A stretch of 64,000 nucleotides of DNA from Jaenimonas drosophilae. Taxonomy: Eukaryota > Euglenozoa > Kinetoplastea > Trypanosomatida > Trypanosomatidae. Below the pieces are notes generated by a model that ran no database searches, was not told where the DNA came from, and saw only the letters and a list, made by a program, of their open reading frames with translations. Location: assembly GCA_030849065.1 (NCBI GenBank), contig JASAON010001625.1:45991-109990 (forward strand), read 5' to 3'. Made by a program: the position numbers and the translations under genes. Shown in pieces: positions 57,491 to 64,000 of the stretch; the stretch's first letter is position 1; every line of letters starts with the position of its first letter.

Positions 57491-59578
57491 ATGTGGACGA
57501 GGAGGAAGACCTTCTCCACCACCGACCTAGCCTATCTGAACCACGGAACGCCCGTTCATGCATGTACATGTACCACCTCCACAGCAACAACAACAACCAA
57601 TGTTGCACATGCGTCATCGTGTGCAACATGTCTGGAGTACTGCCTCATCCCTTGCATGGATCAATGTGAGGCGAGGGAGGTCCTCCGCGTGGTGCTGCAT
57701 CGATGGATGACCGACGCCGAGGAGGCTGACCTCGCGTCTGTGGCAAAAGACCCTGCCATATTGAAGGCCTTTTCACAGCTGGAGTACTTCTTTGTTGGCA
57801 CGGAAGGTGGCGCAATGCTGATGCTGCCTCTCATTCCCCCACACTTCCTCCGTCTGCTGGAGCAGCGCCATCCGCACATGCAGAGATGCCGTGAGGAGGC
57901 TGAGTCAGAGGTGGCCCACAATCAGGGATCTCCGGTGTTGTTGCATCAACACGCCCCACATGGTCCAGTGATGGAGGTGGCGGTACATGAAAGTGTGGTG
58001 GCCTCCGTGGCTGCTGATGGATGTGTTGTGGTGAGCCTGTTCCACCCACACCTGCTGCCCCTTGTGGCGATTCATCATGCCCACCCACTGCGATGTGTGC
58101 GTCTGTGGGAGGGGGATGAGGCATTCGGCGCGGGTGCCCTTCATCGGTCAGCCTCAACCCGCCTGACGGATGAGCAACGGAGGTGGTCGGCAGAGGCGTT
58201 GCAGGAGGAGGAGGCGGCCATTTATCTCATCACGGGGGATCAGTGCGCTGTGGTGCGTCTGTGGCGGGTGGATGTCATTCGGCGGGAGCACACGTTGCAG
58301 CATATCTTCGTCATGGTGCCCCACCTCCAGCATCAACACTCCTCCCTCGATGTGCTACACCGCGAGGACGCCACCCCACATGTGGCTCGACGTGAGGCCA
58401 ACATGGCCATTCACTGCCTCGCCATCAGCGGCAACGCCCACCTCGTCTGTGGCGTGGACGAGGGCGTTTACGTCTTCAGTCTTAATCGGCTGGCGTGGAA
58501 GGTGAAGACGGCCACAACACGTGATGATGAAGTGTGTTGCGGCCATCCACTTGGTTGGGATGAGGCGCGACATGCCCCCATGACGGCGTGTTTTGCAGCG
58601 GCCACCACGACGAGTGAGGATGAGGAGTATGAAGCAGGGCTGCGATGTCTGCGTTTACGGGCGTTGCGTTTGGTGAATCGCCATGTGTGGGTGCGCGACA
58701 CAGCCTTTGTGTTGCCCATGCTTGAGCAGAGGCAGCACGAGGCTGGCAGATCATCATCCTCCGTCGGGTCGCCACGACCACCTTCCACGTGGAAGCCAAA
58801 GTACGCCCGCACCATCACCAGCGGTCAGGCAATTGGTGTGGTGTGCAATGAAGTGCGTCTGCCCCCATCCAGCAGGACGTCCATGGAGGTGCTGTTACAC
58901 ACCGTGGTGGATGTTGGCTTCGAGGATGGCGAGCTTCACAACGATGTACGTCTGCCGTTGGCTTGCGTAGAGCCCGTTGTATACCCGCTGCAGCATCTGC
59001 CCACCCCAGGCTCAGCGTGTGTGGCGTTGGCGGTCCTTGAAGCGGGCCGACGTGTCGTGGGCGCCGGCTCCGACGGACGTCTGCAGCTGTTTGAGTGGCC
59101 CGCAGATGGTGCTGAGGAGATGCATCCCTTGTTGGTGGTGGGGGGTGAGCCGGCCGCCCACCGCGGTCTTGGACGTCAGTTGTGTGTGCTCCACGCCCCC
59201 GATATCTTCCTGACGTGCGACATCAACGATGGCATCGTGAAGGAGTGGCACCTCCACCACGACACACCAGAAGTGGTGTTGCGATGTGCGCGCCAGTTTG
59301 CCCTGAAACCCACGGCACCGTCCTCCTCATTGGGGGTGGATGTGTTGTTGCCGCCACACAAGGACAGTGTAGAGGTGGCCTCTGGCGTCAGCTGCATGAC
59401 CGCCTATGCCCCAGCCGCAGCCCTCTTTCTTGTTGCAGCGTGCGAAACCACCATTCAGAGCTACTCCTTGGCCATGTTGATGGGCTGTGAGCTTCCCCCG
59501 GACTACATCTTCAACGGCCACAAAACTGTTCGTCTGCCCGCTTCCTTGATGGCAGCGGTGGAGGCGGAGCAGGTGTGA
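57491..59578 (+). CDS. WD40-like beta-propeller protein, function unknown
   Basis: The protein is 695 residues from the ATG at 57491; an alternative start at 57656 would remove 55 residues of Thr/Cys-rich sequence. From about residue 155 it shows repeated WD40-like blades: VMEVAVHESVVASVAADGCV, YLITGDQCAVVRLWRVD, IHCLAISGNAHLVCGVDEGV, VALAVLEAGRRVVGAGSDGR then LQLFEW, FLTCDINDGIVKEWHL, and a final AAALFLVAACETTIQSYSLA. That is about six or seven blades, one propeller, with a helical N-terminal domain (residues 60-140) rich in acidic residues. WD propellers act as docking platforms. The family member cannot be named; a flagellar or trafficking role is possible but unsupported. Confidence 0.82.
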   Translation: MWTRRKTFSTTDLAYLNHGTPVHACTCTTSTATTTTNVAHASSCATCLEYCLIPCMDQCEAREVLRVVLHRWMTDAEEADLASVAKDPAILKAFSQLEYFFVGTEGGAMLMLPLIPPHFLRLLEQRHPHMQRCREEAESEVAHNQGSPVLLHQHAPHGPVMEVAVHESVVASVAADGCVVVSLFHPHLLPLVAIHHAHPLRCVRLWEGDEAFGAGALHRSASTRLTDEQRRWSAEALQEEEAAIYLITGDQCAVVRLWRVDVIRREHTLQHIFVMVPHLQHQHSSLDVLHREDATPHVARREANMAIHCLAISGNAHLVCGVDEGVYVFSLNRLAWKVKTATTRDDEVCCGHPLGWDEARHAPMTACFAAATTTSEDEEYEAGLRCLRLRALRLVNRHVWVRDTAFVLPMLEQRQHEAGRSSSSVGSPRPPSTWKPKYARTITSGQAIGVVCNEVRLPPSSRTSMEVLLHTVVDVGFEDGELHNDVRLPLACVEPVVYPLQHLPTPGSACVALAVLEAGRRVVGAGSDGRLQLFEWPADGAEEMHPLLVVGGEPAAHRGLGRQLCVLHAPDIFLTCDINDGIVKEWHLHHDTPEVVLRCARQFALKPTAPSSSLGVDVLLPPHKDSVEVASGVSCMTAYAPAAALFLVAACETTIQSYSLAMLMGCELPPDYIFNGHKTVRLPASLMAAVEAEQV

Positions 59579-59990
59579 GCCCAACACCAATGAGGCTATT
59601 TCCCTACAGATTTAGCCGACCCAACGGCGTACCATCACCACATTGCTTATTGTTGCTGCTTCATGCACATCAAGCCACTACCTCGAACCCATCTCTCTCT
59701 CTCTATCTTACACATACACACGCACACATGACTAGGTTGAGTCTGAACACCCACCAACAGAAACAACTGCTAATCCAACTCTTTTTATTCTTTTTTCTTG
59801 GTGTTGCTGTGGGGCAACACACACTGGTCGGCCGACATAATCTCTGCTGGCTGAAGAAGACGCCATACCTCTCGATCCTGTGCGCGCCAACTTCCACACA
59901 CACACACACGTGCTCATCTCTTCAGTCGTGCAGCCCTGTTCATACAGATCATCACGGCACACGCCCTTTCTCACACAACGACACAAGGGC

Positions 59991-60021
<31 letters not shown>

Positions 60022-60121
60022 CTACTTTCCAACCACGTTAGGCTAAGTCCTCTCCTCCCTTTGTCTTCTGGTTGTTTGGCAGCACCGAGCTATCCTCACA
60101 ACCAAACACACAACACACATC
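59579..60121. other. Intergenic region upstream of NAPE-PLD-like gene 1
   Basis: About 540 bases with (CA)n near 59901-59910 and 59994-60008, then (GA)n at 60009-60020. No coding frame is credible. Confidence 0.6.
60048..60082 (+). promoter_or_regulatory. Polypyrimidine tract and CAG, candidate trans-splice acceptor
   Basis: The tract CCTCTCCTCCCTTTGTCTTC and following T/G-rich bases lead to TTTGGCAG (AG at 60081-60082), 39 bases before the ATG at 60122. Confidence 0.55.
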
Positions 60122-61369
60122 ATGTCCAAAGTACCCCACGGCTCGCTGTGGTCCAATCGCACCGCGGATGGCAGGTTCTTTAAAAACATTGGCCGCGAAC
60201 GTCCACTTAACCCCAACGCATCGGCCCTCAAGTGGATGATCCAGCGCATCGGGAAGGATTTCACCCCCGAAGGCGGTTACAAGAATTTTGGCGAGAGGTA
60301 CTTCCATCCATGCAACATGGGCGAGGTGCTGCAGCAGATCCGTGCTGAGGAAAAGCCAGTTGGAGACTGTGTCTTTTGGATTGGTCATGCCTCCGCCCTC
60401 CTCTGCCTGGAGCGTGGCCTCAACATCCTCTTTGACCCCATCTTTTCAAAGCGGGCGTCTCCCTTCAGCTTCGCGGGACCCAAGCGTCGCTACCCGCCCG
60501 CCACACAGATTGATGAGCTTCCCCCCATCCACGTCATCACACTCTCACACAACCACTACGACCACTTGGATTCAGCAAGCTGCAAGGCGCTGTACCGGCG
60601 CTTTCCTGATGTACATTTTGTGGTGCCAGTGGATCTTGATAAGCATCTGCTGAAGTGGGGCATCCCAGAGAGCTCCATCACGGTCCTGGACTACTGGGAG
60701 GAGTGTGTCATTGACGGCGTCGTCATCTCCTGCACTGCGGCCTACCACTGGGGCCTGCGCACTGGCTTTGACCGCAACGAGACGCTGTGGTGTGGCTGGG
60801 CCATTGGATGGCCCCGCAACAACAAGGAGGAGGATGCGGAAAGTTCCTCCTTCACACACGACGACACCGCCACGGGTAACATGAACATGAGTGGTGGAGA
60901 CCTGACACAAACCCCACTCATGTTGAGCACACCAGGGAGCACTCCAGTGAGTGGGGTAGCTCTCTCCGCCACAGAGGAGAATTCTGAGTTCATCAAGTAT
61001 GCCACCGAGTCCAACGTTGACTGGTCCAAGCTGAAGTCGTACTACTTCACGGGCGACACCGCCTTCAGCGCAGACGTCTTCCGAGCCATCCACCGCCGCT
61101 ACCACCACTTTGACATGGCAGCCCTTCCCATTGGTGCCTACAAGCCACGAGAGGTGATGGAAAACGCTCATGTGTCGCCCGTGGACTCGGTGGAGATCTT
61201 CAAGATGTTGCACGTGAAGCGTGCATTTGGGGTTCACTTTGGTACGTTTGAGCTTGCTGATGATCGTGTGGATGAGCCCATTGGACTACTGCAGGAGTCT
61301 CTGGCTGCTGGGGGTGTCGCGGAGAAGGACTTCATCACGATTCCCATGGGTGAGTACATTGAGTTCTAA
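60122..61369 (+). CDS. NAPE-PLD-like phospholipase D (metallo-beta-lactamase fold), copy 1
   Basis: The protein is 415 residues, close to the usual 390-400 of N-acylphosphatidylethanolamine phospholipase D, which releases N-acylethanolamines and phosphatidic acid. Motifs: the metal site SHNHYDHLD with His143, His145, Asp147, His148; YHWGLRTGFD near 205-214; YFTGDTAFS with Asp312; then IGAYKPRE near 335, HVSPVDSVEIF near 345 and FGVHFGTFELADD with His372. These match the zinc ligands and fold of NAPE-PLD. An insertion of about 70 residues (230-300, Ser/Thr/Asn-rich) lies before the YFTGDT motif. There is no signal peptide or membrane segment. It is followed 891 bases downstream by a paralogue whose central part is almost identical. 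Confidence 0.92.
   Translation: MSKVPHGSLWSNRTADGRFFKNIGRERPLNPNASALKWMIQRIGKDFTPEGGYKNFGERYFHPCNMGEVLQQIRAEEKPVGDCVFWIGHASALLCLERGLNILFDPIFSKRASPFSFAGPKRRYPPATQIDELPPIHVITLSHNHYDHLDSASCKALYRRFPDVHFVVPVDLDKHLLKWGIPESSITVLDYWEECVIDGVVISCTAAYHWGLRTGFDRNETLWCGWAIGWPRNNKEEDAESSSFTHDDTATGNMNMSGGDLTQTPLMLSTPGSTPVSGVALSATEENSEFIKYATESNVDWSKLKSYYFTGDTAFSADVFRAIHRRYHHFDMAALPIGAYKPREVMENAHVSPVDSVEIFKMLHVKRAFGVHFGTFELADDRVDEPIGLLQESLAAGGVAEKDFITIPMGEYIEF
60287..61150 (+). repeat. 864-bp near-identical tract, copy in NAPE-PLD-like gene 1
   Basis: This stretch matches 62426-63289 at a constant offset of 2139 with no insertion or deletion. By eye I found one base difference (Arg325 CGC at 61094-61096 against His CAC). 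A second shared tract of 70 bases is at 61196-61265 and 63335-63404. Outside these tracts the genes differ clearly. Confidence 0.93.
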
Positions 61370-62260
61370 ATACATAGATTCGGTTGCTGGTTTTTTTTTG
61401 CTTGTTTGTTTGCTCTCGCTGTTATGTCTCTCCACTTCATACTTGGAACACGTAAGTAGAGCTCTGCTCAGTTGCCCCGCCCACTATCCCCCCTTCATGC
61501 AGAAGCCCATCCAACACATGACTTCCATGTGAGTTTCAATCACATCAACCTGTCCTCCATTAGGCGTATGCAAACGCTACCATGACTCTGACTCATATGC
61601 TGTTGTACTGTACTGACTCTCCCTCCCCTACTATTGTTCTTCCTCCCATAGTGGTTAAGTGGCAGCTTATCTTTTCCATCTTAAGTCTCTTTCCATAGTC
61701 CGCCACCCCACCCCACCCATTATCCAAACCTGCTTTAAGAACGTGATCTCGTCATCATCAACATCGCCACTATATCTTCCGCCCCCACACGCACACGCTC
61801 TTATTTCTTTGGAAGTAAAAAGACAACCACGGCAAGCAGCTTTTTTTTGACCTCTCACTGATTTCGTTGGTTCTTATTTTCTTTGTGGCAGGAACGCTTC
61901 TCCACGATCGGCCGCGCACCCAATCCTCCCATACAGTTGTTGTGATCGTCGTCGTCGTTTCGCTTTTTTTTCTGTTTCTGGAAGAACGGTGTTTGGCTGC
62001 AGCACACATATTATAGTGTTGTTTGGTAGGACTATCCGTCCGTGTGGACTTGCGAGCATCTGCAGCAGACCACACATACACGCCCGCACAAACACACCCT
62101 AAACACTTCTTGAGGGCCAACAGTTTGTTACCTTCGCTTCTTTTTTTTCATCCATCAGCGCTAAGCTCTGTTTTCTGTTTTGCTACTGCCTGTTTCCTGT
62201 TTCAGACTCACTTCCTCACGGATTGACTAAGTGAGGATGCCGACGTGCTGCAGCGAGACG
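61370..62260. other. Intergenic region between the NAPE-PLD-like genes
   Basis: About 890 bases, C/T-rich with T runs at 61390-61398, 61842-61849 and 61966-61973. It does not match the upstream intergenic region by eye, so the tandem copies are not a recent whole-gene duplication with flanks. Two acceptor-like sites lie near its end: a T8 tract with CAG at 62156-62158, and a T/C tract with CAG at 62203-62205. Confidence 0.6.
62131..62205 (+). promoter_or_regulatory. Two polypyrimidine/AG sites, candidate trans-splice acceptors
   Basis: The first acceptor-like AG is at 62157-62158 after a T8-containing tract; the second is at 62204-62205 after a T/C tract. Either would serve the gene starting at 62261. 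Confidence 0.45.
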
Positions 62261-63508
62261 ATGTCCAAGATTCAGCCCGGGTCCTTCTGGTCCAATCGCA
62301 CCGCGGATGGCAAGGATTTCAAGAACATTGGCCACGAACTCCCACGACAGGGCAATGCAGCATTCCTCAAGTGGCAGCTCCAGCGCATCGGGCTGGACAA
62401 AACCCCGGAAGGGGGGTATGAAGGCTTTGGCGAGAGGTACTTCCATCCATGCAACATGGGCGAGGTGCTGCAGCAGATCCGTGCTGAGGAAAAGCCAGTT
62501 GGAGACTGTGTCTTTTGGATTGGTCATGCCTCCGCCCTCCTCTGCCTGGAGCGTGGCCTCAACATCCTCTTTGACCCCATCTTTTCAAAGCGGGCGTCTC
62601 CCTTCAGCTTCGCGGGACCCAAGCGTCGCTACCCGCCCGCCACACAGATTGATGAGCTTCCCCCCATCCACGTCATCACACTCTCACACAACCACTACGA
62701 CCACTTGGATTCAGCAAGCTGCAAGGCGCTGTACCGGCGCTTTCCTGATGTACATTTTGTGGTGCCAGTGGATCTTGATAAGCATCTGCTGAAGTGGGGC
62801 ATCCCAGAGAGCTCCATCACGGTCCTGGACTACTGGGAGGAGTGTGTCATTGACGGCGTCGTCATCTCCTGCACTGCGGCCTACCACTGGGGCCTGCGCA
62901 CTGGCTTTGACCGCAACGAGACGCTGTGGTGTGGCTGGGCCATTGGATGGCCCCGCAACAACAAGGAGGAGGATGCGGAAAGTTCCTCCTTCACACACGA
63001 CGACACCGCCACGGGTAACATGAACATGAGTGGTGGAGACCTGACACAAACCCCACTCATGTTGAGCACACCAGGGAGCACTCCAGTGAGTGGGGTAGCT
63101 CTCTCCGCCACAGAGGAGAATTCTGAGTTCATCAAGTATGCCACCGAGTCCAACGTTGACTGGTCCAAGCTGAAGTCGTACTACTTCACGGGCGACACCG
63201 CCTTCAGCGCAGACGTCTTCCGAGCCATCCACCACCGCTACCACCACTTTGACATGGCAGCCCTTCCCATTGGTGCCTACAAGCCACGACAGTTTTTGGA
63301 AACAATGCATGTCGCGCCAATTGATTCTGTTCGTATCTTCAAGATGTTGCACGTGAAGCGTGCATTTGGGGTTCACTTTGGTACGTTTGAGCTTGCTGAT
63401 GATCCTGTAGATGAACCATTGGGTCTGCTTCAAGAAGCTCTCCTCGAGGAAGGGGTATCCGAGAAGGACTTCATCACGATCCCAATGGGTGAGTATATTG
63501 AGTTTTAA
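62261..63508 (+). CDS. NAPE-PLD-like phospholipase D, copy 2
   Basis: The protein is 415 residues from the ATG at 62261, the same length as copy 1 and aligned with its start (MSKIQPGSFWSNRTADG against MSKVPHGSLWSNRTADG). An ATG at 62237 would add MPTCCSET, whose Cys pair could be acylated. All zinc-site motifs of copy 1 are present, since they lie in the shared tract. The N-terminal 55 residues, the segment QFLETMHVAPIDSVR and the last 35 residues differ from copy 1 (LLQEALLEEGVSEKDF). Both copies appear functional. The mosaic pattern points to gene conversion of the middle of the gene. Confidence 0.9.
   Translation: MSKIQPGSFWSNRTADGKDFKNIGHELPRQGNAAFLKWQLQRIGLDKTPEGGYEGFGERYFHPCNMGEVLQQIRAEEKPVGDCVFWIGHASALLCLERGLNILFDPIFSKRASPFSFAGPKRRYPPATQIDELPPIHVITLSHNHYDHLDSASCKALYRRFPDVHFVVPVDLDKHLLKWGIPESSITVLDYWEECVIDGVVISCTAAYHWGLRTGFDRNETLWCGWAIGWPRNNKEEDAESSSFTHDDTATGNMNMSGGDLTQTPLMLSTPGSTPVSGVALSATEENSEFIKYATESNVDWSKLKSYYFTGDTAFSADVFRAIHHRYHHFDMAALPIGAYKPRQFLETMHVAPIDSVRIFKMLHVKRAFGVHFGTFELADDPVDEPLGLLQEALLEEGVSEKDFITIPMGEYIEF
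62426..63289 (+). repeat. 864-bp near-identical tract, copy in NAPE-PLD-like gene 2
   Basis: Partner of 60287-61150. The edges fall inside the coding sequence at both ends, so only the central two-thirds of each gene is shared. Confidence 0.93.
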
Positions 63509-63879
63509 TGGTCTTGGTGCGCTCACGACCCACCCGCTGCCACAACTCCATTGTTCATCAGCGAACCAATCCACTCACCAACATGACATATCTATGCTTT
63601 TTGTTTCTTTTGAGCCACCACTTAAACATCCGTACCTTCCATCCATACTTGTGTTTCTGCTCCAATCCCGCTTCCCTCCAAAACAAAAACCAAACTCACA
63701 CATTCACCTCCGCACACCTTGACTGTCTTCATGATCCCGCAACCCCAAACACAAAATTAACATCCCTCATCCCGCCTTTCCCCATCCCCCGAAATAGAGC
63801 ACCTTCACAAAGCCAAAATAGCCACCCATTCCGACTTCAGTCCACAATACGCCCACCATCCCCACCCGCCAATCGCCGT
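63509..63879. other. Intergenic region
   Basis: About 370 bases of C/A/T-rich sequence with few G, typical of leader sequence here. No coding frame. Confidence 0.6.
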
Positions 63880-64000
63880 ATGTCCGGCCCTTCCCTCGTG
63901 CCGCCGCAAGGGGGTCTGTCACGCTTTAACGCGCCACGGGAGGAGACCCCGCGCAAGTTGGACGCGGGTTTCCCCACCGCACCGACACACGGCCCCCCCC
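63880..64000 (+). CDS. Start of an unknown gene (3' partial)
   Basis: An ATG at 63880 opens a frame with no stop to the window edge, 40 codons beginning MSGPSLVPPQGGLSRFNAPR. The base composition changes here from C/A-rich leader to the GC-rich pattern of the coding regions, with G or C favoured at third positions. The sequence is Pro/Gly-rich and shows no domain in the part visible. The window ends in a C8 run. Confidence 0.45.
   Translation, partial: MSGPSLVPPQGGLSRFNAPREETPRKLDAGFPTAPTHGPP

Noticed and set aside
1..64000. Retroelements or DNA transposons
   Set aside because: No reverse transcriptase, endonuclease, integrase or transposase motif and no long terminal repeats were seen; the repeats present are duplicated host genes or simple sequence.

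Overview
The window looks like a stretch of a kinetoplastid (euglenozoan protist) nuclear chromosome. Every convincing gene lies on the + strand, head to tail. No gene needs an intron, not even one with a 14.2 kb open frame. The standard stop codons TAA, TAG and TGA are all used as stops. Most genes are preceded by a pyrimidine tract and then an AG, as expected for a directional gene cluster that is transcribed as one unit and resolved by spliced-leader trans-splicing. The coding sequence is GC-rich, while the untranslated sequence is full of T runs, (GTT)n, (CA)n, (CT)n and long C or A runs. The gene content is eukaryotic and flagellate: a dynein regulatory complex subunit, a gamma-tubulin complex-like protein, a P4 flippase, RanBP1, a penta-EF-hand protein and a giant HECT ligase. 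I cannot name the species. A free-living bodonid-type kinetoplastid is a guess.

Layout: (1) 1-959 is the 3' part of a PP1/PP2A-type phosphatase whose metal-binding residues are largely replaced. (2) 960-5808 is an unusually long stretch without a convincing gene. (3) 5809-14657 holds a beta-propeller-like protein, an RRM protein whose 3' end lies in a 58-bp tandem duplication, and a P4-ATPase. (4) 15845-26000 holds DRC11/IQCA1, two neighbouring PIN-domain proteins (one with a degraded active site, one intact), an SNM1-type nuclease, RanBP1 and a penta-EF-hand protein. (5) 26387-44753 holds a gamma-tubulin complex-like protein and a 4723-residue HECT ligase with three SPRY-like and two LamG-like domains. 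(6) 45125-51511 holds an LRR protein, a membrane-anchored S45 (penicillin amidase family) hydrolase and an unknown coiled-coil protein. (7) 51939-55678 holds two paralogous Gly/Gln/Asn-rich RGG proteins sharing a leader and a nearly identical core. (8) 57491-59578 holds a WD40-like protein. (9) 60122-63508 holds two tandem NAPE-PLD-like phospholipases sharing an 864-bp nearly identical tract with sharp edges. A further gene appears to begin at 63880 and run out of the window.

The genes do not form a pathway. As is usual in kinetoplastid clusters, neighbours look functionally unrelated. The exceptions are the duplicated pairs (RGG proteins, NAPE-PLD-like enzymes) and perhaps the two adjacent PIN proteins. 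The observations I rate highest are the mosaic NAPE-PLD pair, the apparent pseudophosphatase, the Rrp44-like PIN domain that has lost most of its acidic residues and sits beside an intact PIN nuclease, the giant HECT ligase, and the membrane-bound S45 amidohydrolase.
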